From Bog-1198 sp963727045 (GTDB taxonomy: Bacteria; Pseudomonadota; Gammaproteobacteria; Steroidobacterales; Steroidobacteraceae): 64,000 bases of DNA. The translations under genes and the position numbers were made by a program. Location: assembly GCA_963727045.1 (NCBI GenBank), contig CAVSES010000002.1:1054001-1118000 (forward strand), in the 5' to 3' direction. Shown piece after piece: positions 19,536 through 28,014 of the stretch; the stretch's first letter is position 1, and every line of letters starts with the position of its first letter. The notes under the pieces were generated by a model. It ran no database searches and was not told the DNA's origin. It saw only the letters and a list, made by a program, of their open reading frames with translations.

Positions 19536-20500
19536 GACTGCAGCGCGGCGGCGATATTGGCGTGGGCGGCGAGATTCCGTCCCGCCGATGCGCTGCCGTC
19601 GACCAGGCGGATGAACAATTCCTCCAGCCGGTTCACCTTGTTGCGCATGCTGGTCACCGCAATTCCCTGAGCCGACAGCTGCGCGAATATCTCGTTGAGA
19701 CTCTGCGACTTCGACATTTCAATTTCCAGCGTGTGTTCGTCGGCGAGCACCGCGGTGAATCCGGACAGCTCCGGCGCGAGGCTGCGCGGCTCGCGTAGAT
19801 TGAACACGAACACCTCGGTCTGCAGTTTGCGAAGCACGTTGGCCATGCTGTCGCGCTCGATGATGTTCCCGCCCTCGATGATCGCCACGTTGCGGCACAG
19901 GTTCTCGGCCTCCTCGAGATAATGCGTGGTGAGAATGATGGTGGTGCCCGCATCGTTGATGTTGCGCAGAAATTCCCACATCGATCGTCGGATCTCGATG
20001 TCGACCCCCGCGGTGGGCTCGTCCAGGATCAGCAGTTTCGGCTCGTGCATCAAGGCGCGGGCGATCATCAGGCGCCGTTTCATGCCGCCGGAGAGCGAAC
20101 GCGCGATTGAGTTGCGCCGTTCCCACAATTGCAGCTGCTTCAGATACTTTTCGGCGCGCTGCTTCGCCACCGGCCGCGGTATCCCGTAGAACCCGGCCTG
20201 GTTGACGACGATGGTAAAGCAGGTCTCGAACAGATTGAAATTGATTTCCTGGGGCACGAGTCCGATGCAGGATTTGGCGACCTCGAGTTCCCGATCGACG
20301 TCATGGCCGAACACCTCGACCACGCCGCTGGTCTTGTTGACGAGCGATGTGACGATGCCGATGGCCGTGGTTTTACCGGCGCCGTTCGGCCCGAGCAGTG
20401 CGAAGAAATCTCCCTCATCGACTTCGAGGTCGATGGCCTTCAGCGCTTTGATGCCGTTCTTGTATGTCTTGGTGAGCTGTCGAAGGACTAGGGCGTGCAT
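19532..20500 (-). CDS. ABC transporter ATP-binding protein
   Basis: 322 residues. Walker A is GPNGAGKTT (about 37-45), the signature motif is LSGGMKRRL (about 139), and Walker B with D-loop is LLILDEPTAGVD (about 160). The C-terminal 90 residues are the extension typical of the YadG/DrrA group. Works with the adjacent ABC-2 permease. ATG at 20500 directly precedes the first strand of the nucleotide-binding domain. Confidence 0.93.
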   Translation of the reverse strand: MHALVLRQLTKTYKNGIKALKAIDLEVDEGDFFALLGPNGAGKTTAIGIVTSLVNKTSGVVEVFGHDVDRELEVAKSCIGLVPQEINFNLFETCFTIVVNQAGFYGIPRPVAKQRAEKYLKQLQLWERRNSIARSLSGGMKRRLMIARALMHEPKLLILDEPTAGVDIEIRRSMWEFLRNINDAGTTIILTTHYLEEAENLCRNVAIIEGGNIIERDSMANVLRKLQTEVFVFNLREPRSLAPELSGFTAVLADEHTLEIEMSKSQSLNEIFAQLSAQGIAVTSMRNKVNRLEELFIRLVDGSASAGRNLAAHANIAAALQS

Positions 20501-20560
20501 AGGAGCCGCGTAGCCTAAACCTCGCGAGCCCCCGCCCGCAACGCCTATTGCACCCCTCGT

Positions 20561-21151
20561 TCAAGAATCCGGCAGGCGCGCCGCGGCGGCGAGCTGCAGA
20601 CCATAGAGCTGAACCCGGCGCAGCCCCGCGGCATCGGCGCGCGAGGCAGCGGCGCAGAGGGCATTCCAGTAGGCGGTGCACCCGGTCCATCTCGCGGATA
20701 AATGCACCGCCTCGGTCGCCGCCAAAGCAGGAAGCTGATTGATCGTGAGAGCGCGGAACGCTGCGGCGGTATTGCCGTTCATGCCGAGCAGCAACTGGGC
20801 TTTGAGACCGGTGCTCGAGGCGACATGCCAGGCGTAGAACAACGCCAGGTGCACGAAGCTCGAGGTGGGGTCGTCCACCGGAGATTCATCCGCGATGCGC
20901 CAGGACGTGGAGTGCCGCAGGCGCAAGCGCCAATGCCCCTCATCCTCGAAGCGCAGGTCGAACAGTGCATAGGGACAACCTGCGGCCGCCGCGCGCTGCG
21001 CCTCCGACAGCGGCGCCACGCACCCCGCGCCCCATTCCGGTCGCCCCGCGGCCAGATCCAGAAACCGATGATTCAGATCGCGCAACGATTCCAGCATCGC
21101 GGACGACAAGTGCGATTCCTGCGTCCAGCTGCCGACGAATGCATCCTGCAT
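20561..21151 (-). CDS. Hypothetical protein divergent from the FlhC-like gene
   Basis: 196 residues if started at ATG 21151; the frame is open to 21331 but that part lacks protein-like character and runs through the divergent promoter. No signal peptide or membrane helix. The central part (PYALFDLRFEDEGHWRLRL) and helical second half suggest a soluble globular protein. I do not recognise the family. It shares a 178-bp AT-rich divergent intergenic region with the FlhC-like regulator and may be its target. Confidence 0.6.
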   Translation of the reverse strand: MQDAFVGSWTQESHLSSAMLESLRDLNHRFLDLAAGRPEWGAGCVAPLSEAQRAAAAGCPYALFDLRFEDEGHWRLRLRHSTSWRIADESPVDDPTSSFVHLALFYAWHVASSTGLKAQLLLGMNGNTAAAFRALTINQLPALAATEAVHLSARWTGCTAYWNALCAAASRADAAGLRRVQLYGLQLAAAARLPDS

Positions 21152-21329
21152 GACCGCCTCCGGCGATATTCCGGTTGCAAATGGGTTTCGGGCGGCACCG
21201 GCGCATTTCGCCGCAAATGCAGCGGCAATCCGGCGCCGAAACCACTTGGCAATCAACCTAACTTTGTGATTAATTTCTGTCAAATTATTTTTGAGGCGAA
21301 ACCTATCAAATTGCACAAGGGAGCCGACC

Positions 21330-21953
21330 ATGAGAGTGTCAGATGACCGTTACATGAGGGACCGCCAGCGCCTGGATCTTGCACTGCGATTGATTCGCCA
21401 CGAAGCGCGCACGTTCACCATTCGTCAATGGACGGGTTTGAGCGACGATCGAATTCGAAAGCTGTACCGCAGCTACGTGATGAACCACGAGTCGCGGCGC
21501 GTACCCAGGCATCGCGGCAAGTCGCCGCGTCAGGCGGCTTTCTTCTTCAGGAATGCCGAACTTAATTTTCAGTCGGCGCAACTGGCGAGTTTGTATGTCA
21601 TGTACGGACTGTTGTCCGGTACGCGTGCGCGCATCGAGGCTAGGTACCGGTTGGGATCGCTGGAATCGGGCACGCTGCTGTGTCAGGCCTACGAGGCCTA
21701 CACGGAACTGCACGCACCGGCGGCCATTTCCTTCGAACACGCTTGGTTCCTTCTGCTCGCGCTCGCGCGGCGCGACGAAGTGGGCATCTCGAGCTGCGGC
21801 GTGTGCGGCGGTGTGCGGCTGCAGGATCTGCTGGCGAAGCACAAATTCGCATGCAGCGCCTGCAGTCCGGCCCTGACGGCGCCCATGGCCGCCTCCACAG
21901 CCGCAACCGCAGCGCCGTCCGCGCCCATCATCAGCTGCGCGGCGCCCTGCTAG
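21330..21953 (+). CDS. FlhC-like transcriptional activator
   Basis: 207 residues, close to E. coli FlhC (192). FlhC works with FlhD to activate flagellar class II promoters. The N-terminal half has LALRLIRHEARTFTIRQWTG and a helix-turn-helix-like stretch (DDRIRKLYRSY). The C-terminal half carries two CxxC pairs (CGVC and CSAC, about 160-180) that match the zinc site of FlhC. The tail is Ala/Thr-rich. GGGAG precedes the ATG. No flhD-like gene lies next to it. Confidence 0.75.
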   Translation: MRVSDDRYMRDRQRLDLALRLIRHEARTFTIRQWTGLSDDRIRKLYRSYVMNHESRRVPRHRGKSPRQAAFFFRNAELNFQSAQLASLYVMYGLLSGTRARIEARYRLGSLESGTLLCQAYEAYTELHAPAAISFEHAWFLLLALARRDEVGISSCGVCGGVRLQDLLAKHKFACSACSPALTAPMAASTAATAAPSAPIISCAAPC

Positions 21954-21962
21954 AATCGCAGG

Positions 21963-22907
21963 ATGCAGAAAAGGAATATCTTCGCCGGTCCCTACCTGGA
22001 CCGCGCCGCCCATTTGCGGCAGGATCCTGAGTGGTTCGCCGCCGCCCTCGCCGATGAGCGCAGCCGCGCCATACCCGTGTGGAACTCCCGCAATCTCATC
22101 GCCGCGGGCGACAACCCGCGCGCGGTGTTTCTGGACCTATCGAAGGTGCCGGCCGAGCGGCGCAACAGCACGGAATTGACCCTGCTGGGCCGCTTCGGCG
22201 ATACCAGCTATTTCACGTACGAAATCGAATCGATCGAACCGCCGCCGTCGCCGCCGGGCACCCGCTTCGAGGATGTTCGGCTCATTGCCGCGGTCCTTCC
22301 GATCGATGAGGCGGGTCTCTTGGGCTACGCGCGCGCGATCGTTTCATGGCAGCGCCGGCACCGGTTTTGCGGCCTGTGCGGTGCGCGCACCACGTCCGCC
22401 AAGAGCGGCCACGTGCTCGTTTGCAGCGACCCTGCGTGCCGCCATGAGCAGTTTCCGCGCATCGATCCGGCAATTATCGTCCTGGTCAGCGACGGCGAGC
22501 GCGCCCTCTTGGGGCGCCAGGCCAGCTGGCCGATCGGCCGTTACTCCACCATCGCGGGATTCGTCGAACCGGGAGAGTCTCTCGAGGATGCCGTGGCCCG
22601 CGAGGTATTGGAGGAAACCGGAATCGAAGTTGACCAGATCGAATATCACTCCTCCCAGCCGTGGCCGTTTCCCGCATCGCTGATGCTGGGGTTCACCGCG
22701 CACGCGGTGACCACCGAGGTGCGCCTCAGGGACGAGGAACTCGAAGACGCCCGATGGTTCGCCCGGGCCGATCTTGCATCGAACGGCACCCTCCTCCCGC
22801 CGCGGCAGAGCATCTCGTTCCGGCTGATCGAACATTGGTTCGACGCGGGCTCCGACACGCACCTGCGCGACATTCAAGGAAGCACGCCCTGGCCGCAATC
22901 GCGTTAG
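21963..22907 (+). CDS. nudC: NAD(+) diphosphatase (NADH pyrophosphatase), also RNA deNADding
   Basis: 314 residues. The zinc ribbon between domains is C-GL-C ... C-SDPA-C (about 136-160). The Nudix box is complete: GFVEPGESLEDAVAREVLEE at about 200-219. The trailing SQPWPFPASLM is diagnostic for NudC. It hydrolyses NAD(H) to NMN and AMP and removes NAD caps from RNA in the cytoplasm. ATG at 21963 is nine bases after the FlhC-like stop. Confidence 0.95.
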   Translation: MQKRNIFAGPYLDRAAHLRQDPEWFAAALADERSRAIPVWNSRNLIAAGDNPRAVFLDLSKVPAERRNSTELTLLGRFGDTSYFTYEIESIEPPPSPPGTRFEDVRLIAAVLPIDEAGLLGYARAIVSWQRRHRFCGLCGARTTSAKSGHVLVCSDPACRHEQFPRIDPAIIVLVSDGERALLGRQASWPIGRYSTIAGFVEPGESLEDAVAREVLEETGIEVDQIEYHSSQPWPFPASLMLGFTAHAVTTEVRLRDEELEDARWFARADLASNGTLLPPRQSISFRLIEHWFDAGSDTHLRDIQGSTPWPQSR

Positions 22908-22930
22908 GCGGAAGCTACGCGACCCTGGGG

Positions 22931-23680
22931 TTGGTGCTTTGCGCCGCGTTCTGCGCCGGATTCGTCGATGCCATCGTCGGGGGCGGGGGGTTGATTCAGC
23001 TGCCGTCGCTGCTTGCGGCCTATCCTTCGAGTTCGGCGCCGGTGCTGCTCGGGACGAACAAGCTGGGCAGCATCTGCGGCACCACCGGCGCTGTTCTGCG
23101 CTACATGCGCGTGGTGCACGTCCCCTGGCGGATACTCATGCCCGCGATTGCAGTCGCCTTCCTTGCGGCGCTCGCAGGCGCAAGCTTGGTGAGCGCGGTG
23201 TCGCCCGCACTGTTTCGGCCGCTGGTACCCGTCATGCTGACGGTGGTTCTCGCGTATGTGCTCTGGAACAAGGACTTGGGTGCACACCATGCACCCATTG
23301 CATTCTCACGCCGGCGCGCGTATCTGGCATTGGCCGCGATCGGCGGCATCGGGGTCTATGACGGATTCTTCGGGCCGGGCACCGGCAGCTTCTTGATGCT
23401 GCTGTTCATACGCTTCTATGGGTTCGATTTTCTGCATGCCTCTGCCGGGGCGCGCACCATCAATGTGGCCACCAACGCGGGCGCACTGCTGTTCTTCGGA
23501 ATGCACGGCGAAGTCCATTGGGTTTTGGGCATCGCCCTGGGAACGTGCAACGCCACGGGAAGCGTGCTCGGAGCCCACACCGCGCTCAAGCATGGAAGCA
23601 AATTCGTCCGCGTGGCCTTCATCGCCATCGTGATCGCGCTGATTGCCAAGACAGGGTTCGATGCATTCCCTCTGCGCTAG
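22931..23680 (+). CDS. TSUP family (TauE/SafE) membrane permease
   Basis: About 249 residues with seven to eight hydrophobic helices. The first helix carries CAGFVDAIVGGGGLI, the family hallmark, and the second repeat has the matching IGVYDGFFGPGTGSF. These proteins export small sulfonates or sulfite-type anions. No ATG fits; TTG at 22931 (or GTG at 22934), just after a GGGG stretch, is the most plausible start, and the gene follows nudC by 23 bp. Confidence 0.82.
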   Translation: MVLCAAFCAGFVDAIVGGGGLIQLPSLLAAYPSSSAPVLLGTNKLGSICGTTGAVLRYMRVVHVPWRILMPAIAVAFLAALAGASLVSAVSPALFRPLVPVMLTVVLAYVLWNKDLGAHHAPIAFSRRRAYLALAAIGGIGVYDGFFGPGTGSFLMLLFIRFYGFDFLHASAGARTINVATNAGALLFFGMHGEVHWVLGIALGTCNATGSVLGAHTALKHGSKFVRVAFIAIVIALIAKTGFDAFPLR

Positions 23681-23702
23681 CCGCAGGGCGGCTCCTTGGC
23701 GT

Positions 23703-24035
23703 CTAATCGCGCTCCCATCGCCCGGGCCTCATGCGCCAGCCATCGCCCTGGCGCACCCATTGGTGCGCAACCCAGTGACGTCCCGGATGCGGCGCGACCC
23801 AGTGTCCCGCGACCCATTCATGCCGGCCACCGACCCAATTCCAATAGCCCCCCACCCACACATAGCCCGGCGTGGGAGCCACGCCGATGACTTCCACACG
23901 AGGCGCTGGGGGTGCCACCATCACGACCCCATCGGCATAGTGGCGTTGATCGGGAACGACCACGCACCCTGCCAGCGACATCGCAAGCACCAGACTGGAT
24001 GCCAGACTCGCGCTCAACCACTTCCGCTGATTCAT
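23703..24035 (-). CDS. YXWGXW-repeat lipoprotein
   Basis: 110 residues. The signal peptide ends in a lipobox LAGC with Cys24. The mature part has several aromatic repeats of the form GYWNWVGGRHEWVAGHWV and HWVAHQWVRQGDGW, ending RPGRWERD. These are abundant in proteobacterial outer membranes and of unknown function. Start at 24035 is the ATG (the frame also has GTG at 24047). Confidence 0.85.
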   Translation of the reverse strand: MNQRKWLSASLASSLVLAMSLAGCVVVPDQRHYADGVVMVAPPAPRVEVIGVAPTPGYVWVGGYWNWVGGRHEWVAGHWVAPHPGRHWVAHQWVRQGDGWRMRPGRWERD

Positions 24036-24155
24036 GACGATCACCACGTATTTTAATAATTGATAAGTGACCTAACGTCCGGCGCGTCCCGAGGTTGACG
24101 GGAGCGCCGCCCCATGAGAATAGCGCCCTGGCCTGTGGATCGCTACCCGCAATTC

Positions 24156-24911
24156 CTAGCCGGACTGGGATTTGTCGTTGCGTCGGCGTGAGGGCTGCTG
24201 CTGGCGCGCGGTGCCGAGGCTCACCATCGGCCGGGCGAGCCGGGCCTTGAGATGATACATCGCGAGGTCCGCCCGATGCAGAAGCTCCTCCGCGCTGTCC
24301 CCGTCTCGTGGATACATGGAGACGCCGATCGCCGCCGTCAAATGTTGCGCATTGCCTTGTATCCAATACGGCAATGCGACCCGCTCGCGGATCGTATCCG
24401 CCACACGCCTCGCGGCCGACTCGTCCGGCACGTTCGGCAGCACCACGACGAATTCGTCGCCCCCGTAGCGGCACACCAAATCACCGGTGCGGACTCTTGC
24501 GGCAACACGCGTGGCCACCGTGGAGAGAATCTCGTCGCCCGCGGCATGGCCATATTCGTCATTGATGCCCTTGAAGCCGTTCAGGTCGATGAACAGCAAC
24601 CCGACGCATTGCCGGTGCCGGGCGGCTTCGGCGATCGCCGAGTCCAGCAATTCCATCATGCGCCGCCGGTTGAACAGCCCCGTCAGTCCGTCGCGGTCGG
24701 CGAGCTCGAGCGCCTGCGCTTCGCGCTCCCTGAGCGCGGCCACTTCACGAAGCAGACGCGCATTCGCGGCGCGCAGGATCTCGATTTCGAGGCCCGGATC
24801 GGCGCAGTTTCGAGGAAGCCCGCGCATCGGCGGTGCGCCCGAGCCGACGCCTCCGCCGCGCCAGGCTGCAAGCCCTCCCTTCAATAGTAATTTACCGGGA
24901 CCGTATGCCAT
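24156..24911 (-). CDS. GGDEF-domain diguanylate cyclase
   Basis: 251 residues. A short N-terminal region and coiled coil (about 40-72, EILRAANARLLREVAAL) lead into a GGDEF domain (about 73-235). The active-site GGDEF is intact at 150-154, and the RxxD inhibitory site is present at 141-144 (RTGD), so the enzyme should make c-di-GMP and be product-inhibited. No membrane helix and no sensor domain are visible. ATG at 24911 has AGGAACCTTGAG ahead of it. Confidence 0.9.
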   Translation of the reverse strand: MAYGPGKLLLKGGLAAWRGGGVGSGAPPMRGLPRNCADPGLEIEILRAANARLLREVAALREREAQALELADRDGLTGLFNRRRMMELLDSAIAEAARHRQCVGLLFIDLNGFKGINDEYGHAAGDEILSTVATRVAARVRTGDLVCRYGGDEFVVVLPNVPDESAARRVADTIRERVALPYWIQGNAQHLTAAIGVSMYPRDGDSAEELLHRADLAMYHLKARLARPMVSLGTARQQQPSRRRNDKSQSG

Positions 24912-25045
24912 GTTCTCAAGGTTCCTGTGACCCTGAACGATTCTCGGCGACCGCATGCGCTTTGGCGATCGGCAGCGGGCTTGGCAGCCTGTAAGATTTG
25001 GCTTACCCGTGCCCTTGAAAACGGTCTTCCGGAGAACCCATCCCC

Positions 25046-25417
25046 ATGTCCTACACCGCAGATCCACGAATTCTGTTCGCAGCAGAGCGTACGTTGCTAG
25101 CCTGGCAGCGCAGCGCCATAGCCCTGATGGGATTTGGCTTTGTCGTCGAACGGTTCGGTCTGTTCCTGCAGATGATGACTCACCAATCCCCGTCCGGGTC
25201 GCAGCGCGGTTTCTCGCTCGGATTGGGTATCGCGCTGCTGCTGCTGGGGGCCGCGGTCGCATTGGTATCGGCGCGGCAATTTCACCAGGTCGCCAAAAAT
25301 TTGGATCCCGCGGTCGTGCCTCCGGGATATTGGACGCATATCGGGGTGGGGCTCAACGTCGTCATTGCCGTCATTGCGGTGGCATTGGCGCTTCATTTTT
25401 TCTGGCCGATGCAATAG
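25046..25417 (+). CDS. DUF202 / YidH-like small membrane protein
   Basis: 123 residues with three hydrophobic helices and the family opening ILFAAERTLLAWQRSAIALMGFGF. Function is unknown in the family. It is divergent from the GGDEF gene with 134 bp between starts. Confidence 0.88.
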   Translation: MSYTADPRILFAAERTLLAWQRSAIALMGFGFVVERFGLFLQMMTHQSPSGSQRGFSLGLGIALLLLGAAVALVSARQFHQVAKNLDPAVVPPGYWTHIGVGLNVVIAVIAVALALHFFWPMQ

Positions 25418-25650
25418 GAGGCTTGAATGGACATCACCGGTGGTGCGCGCCGGAACGTTCGATGATCGCGAAGTCGCTTGCTGCCCTCCTTCAGGGCGCA
25501 GCCGCCATGACCGGCACCCGGGGTACCGATCACGGGACGGCGGCGGCGTGACCACCGCTGGCCGGGAGGTTGCCACCCCAATATTCCCGGACAGTACAGG
25601 CGCGTGCCCCCTCCAAGGGCTGATGCGCGCCTAGACCTTCGGCGGGACTT

Positions 25651-26013
25651 TTAAAACGCCAATGGTTCCGTACTGGGAGTCGGCGGCGACAACGGCGTCT
25701 CAGCGACCGGCGACGGCGCGGGCGGTGTCGCCATTGGTGCCGGAGTCGGCGGTGCTGCGACCTTCTTCGGGGCTGCATTGGGCTTGGGTGCAGCCGCCTT
25801 CGGGGCCGCGGCAGCCTTGGGCTTGGCCCTCTTGGGCGCGGACTTCACGGCCTTTTTCGTGGCCTTGATCGCCTTACCGGTTCTCTTGGCCTTCGCCTTC
25901 ACTTTCGCCTTCGCCCTCGCCGGCCGTGCTTTCTTCTTTGCGATGCTCTTCTTGGCAGCGTGGCGCTTGGCCTTTGCCGCAGGACGCTTCTTCGACTTGC
26001 TCTTCTTTGCCAT
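25651..26013 (-). CDS. Lys/Ala/Pro-rich histone H1-like protein
   Basis: 120 residues made almost entirely of K, A, R and P. The N-terminal two thirds has AKK/AKA repeats like eukaryotic histone H1 tails, the C-terminal third is Pro/Ala-rich and uncharged. Such proteins bind DNA or RNA non-specifically. The start at 26013 has AGGAGAAAGG upstream. A second protein of the same type is encoded at 26750-27238. Confidence 0.7.
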   Translation of the reverse strand: MAKKSKSKKRPAAKAKRHAAKKSIAKKKARPARAKAKVKAKAKRTGKAIKATKKAVKSAPKRAKPKAAAAPKAAAPKPNAAPKKVAAPPTPAPMATPPAPSPVAETPLSPPTPSTEPLAF

Positions 26014-26134
26014 GGTCACCTTTCTCCTGGGAGATCGTACGAACTCGACTCGTTGTGAGAGTAGCCCCGAAAAAGTCTGCTGTCATCTGTGTGTGATGCT
26101 GGAGTCGGCTACAGGGATTGCGTAGGCTGGCCGA

Positions 26135-26791
26135 GTGCTTCCGACCGAACCCATACACCCGCTGAAAGATGTCTGGTTGAGGCCCCGGCGCGTCTTTCGA
26201 GAACTGGCGATGCGCCCCGTCGGGGTTGCCGACTATTTGCTGATGGCCGGCCAAGGTGTCGGCAACTTCCTCGCGCTTTACCGCACCCAAGGGGCGGGAA
26301 CGCATAGCAGCGTCGCGCAAATACTCTCGAATTCATTTGCCTACGGCACCATTGCCGGCATCGCAAGCGTGTTGCTGATGGCGGTCATCTATCGGCGTCT
26401 GGGTATTCGCGCCGGCGGCAAATCGACGACCCATCAAGTGATCCATGTCCTCGCCTACGGCGGCGTGCCGATGGTTGCCTCGCTCGCGATTTGGGTGCTG
26501 ACCGCGCTGCTCGCCGGGGAAGACACCTTCATGGAAACTCCGCGCGCCGATATCGAGGGCTTCCTCGTGATTCTGCTTCATCTGCAGTTCATCTCGTATG
26601 TCTTGCTGCTCATCTGGAGCATCGTGCTGCAGGTGATGGGCCTCAGCGAAATTCAGGGTCTCGCCACTCGCAAGGCGTTCGGGGTATGGGTGCTGGGACA
26701 GCTCATCGGGTTTTTGGCATCCCTCTTTCTGGCCGTCGCGGTGGAGGTGCTATTCCCCGGAGTCCTGCTCCACCTCATCCCGCAGCGTTGA
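26135..26791 (+). CDS. Yip1-family membrane protein
   Basis: 218 residues starting at GTG 26135. The opening (HPLKDVWLRPRRVFRELA) is cytoplasmic and typical of bacterial Yip1/YIF1 proteins. Five hydrophobic helices follow (about 28-48, 68-88, 110-128, 148-172, 185-210). Function is unknown. The last 42 bases overlap the 3' end of the convergent Lys/Ala-rich gene. Confidence 0.8.
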   Translation: MLPTEPIHPLKDVWLRPRRVFRELAMRPVGVADYLLMAGQGVGNFLALYRTQGAGTHSSVAQILSNSFAYGTIAGIASVLLMAVIYRRLGIRAGGKSTTHQVIHVLAYGGVPMVASLAIWVLTALLAGEDTFMETPRADIEGFLVILLHLQFISYVLLLIWSIVLQVMGLSEIQGLATRKAFGVWVLGQLIGFLASLFLAVAVEVLFPGVLLHLIPQR

Positions 26792-27238
26792 GCCCTGGCT
26801 CGGCAACGAAGATTCCTGGCGTTCGATCAGCGGTTGTGCGGTCCGCGCCGCCGAGCGCTCAAGGGGTGCCTTCGAAGCCGGCGCCGCCGGCTTTGCGGCG
26901 GCGGTGCGGCGCGCGGATCGCTTGGACGCTTTGCGCGGCGGAGCCTTGGGTTTCGGTGTTTTGGATGCGGCTCGTGTCTTTGCGCCGGCCGCTGCCCGCC
27001 GGGGAGCGGCCGGTTTGTGCACGCGAACCACCGCGGCCTGCGCAGCCTCGGCCTTCTTCCTCGCCTGTTTGGCGGCCCTCTTGGCCGCCTTCGCCAATTT
27101 CCGGGTCCGCCTGAACACGATCTTGGCGGCACGCAGCGCTTCTTTCACCGCGTCGGCGTGGGCGGCGGCCTTAACCGCCTCGGCACGTAATCGTTGCACC
27201 GCAGCAGCCGGTCTTACATGCAAAGATGAGGTCTTCAA
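26750..27238 (-). CDS. Second Lys/Ala-rich histone-like protein
   Basis: 162 residues if started at TTG 27238; no ATG exists in the frame and TTG 27223 is an alternative. The N-terminal half is a basic helix (VKEALRAAKIVFRRTRKLAK), the rest is K/A/P/R-rich and ends in an acidic tail. Its C-terminal coding region overlaps the Yip1 gene end by 42 bp. The low complexity makes codon-bias evidence weak, but the composition mirrors the gene at 25651-26013. Confidence 0.55.
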   Translation of the reverse strand: MKTSSLHVRPAAAVQRLRAEAVKAAAHADAVKEALRAAKIVFRRTRKLAKAAKRAAKQARKKAEAAQAAVVRVHKPAAPRRAAAGAKTRAASKTPKPKAPPRKASKRSARRTAAAKPAAPASKAPLERSAARTAQPLIERQESSLPSQGSTLRDEVEQDSGE

Positions 27239-27331
27239 AGGATGCTCTCGCTTCGAAAATTGCGGCTCCCGAGCTTAACTTCCTTGGGCCCGCGGTGTCA
27301 CGAGCGAGGAACTGTCGGGGTTCTTCAATAA

Positions 27332-27991
27332 TCAAGGCAGCACGCGAAATAGAAATTCGCGGATGTCGGCAATCTCGGCGGCGCAGACAGCGTGCGGCAT
27401 CGGGTAGTCGTGCCACTCGACCGAATAGCCCTGAGACCTCAGGAAGTCCCGCGATTGCGCGCCCAGGGCCATGGGAAGGACGGTGTCGCCCTGGCCGTGG
27501 GCCATGAATATCGGCGTGGCGTCGTTGGCTGCGGCTCGTTCGGCGCTCAGCCGGCCTTCCTGCGGCAGATAGCAGGACAGCGCCATCACACCCGCCAGCT
27601 TTTCCGGGAGACGCGGCATCGTGTACAGGGACGCGGCGCCGCCCTGCGAGAAGCCGGCCAGCACCAGGCGATTCGCAGGGATGCCCCGCTCGCCTTCTCT
27701 GGCGATCAGTTGCCGGATTTGAGCGTCCGTATCGCGAAATCCGGCGACATCTTCCACAGCCCGGCGGTCCAACCCCTTGAGGTCGTACCAGGCGCGCATG
27801 GCCATGCCGCCGTTAATGGTTACCGGGCGGACCGGAGCGTGCGGAAAAATGAATCGCCAGGCGCGCGCACCCGGCCGGACGATCTCGGGCACGATGGGTT
27901 CGAAATCGTGGCCGTCGGCGCCAAGGCCGTGCAGCCAGATCACGGCGGCGTTCGGCTTTGCGGCGGTTTGCACTTCAATGGTTTCCAGCAT
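27332..27991 (-). CDS. Carboxylesterase / lysophospholipase-like alpha/beta hydrolase
   Basis: 219 residues of the phospholipase/carboxylesterase family (PF02230). The oxyanion region is AVIWLHGLGADGHDF, the nucleophile Ser lies in GFSQGGA (about residue 117), the Asp in HGQGDTVLP and the His in PMPHAVC. Likely a cytoplasmic enzyme acting on short acyl or thioester substrates. Divergent from the YcaQ-like gene, 23 bp between starts. Confidence 0.93.
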   Translation of the reverse strand: MLETIEVQTAAKPNAAVIWLHGLGADGHDFEPIVPEIVRPGARAWRFIFPHAPVRPVTINGGMAMRAWYDLKGLDRRAVEDVAGFRDTDAQIRQLIAREGERGIPANRLVLAGFSQGGAASLYTMPRLPEKLAGVMALSCYLPQEGRLSAERAAANDATPIFMAHGQGDTVLPMALGAQSRDFLRSQGYSVEWHDYPMPHAVCAAEIADIREFLFRVLP

Positions 27992-28014
27992 GGTCCTTAG
28001 AATATCATCGCGGC

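Noticed and set aside
21266..21290. CRP-like half site TGTGA upstream of the FlhC-like gene
   Set aside because: Only one half matches; the second half site is missing.
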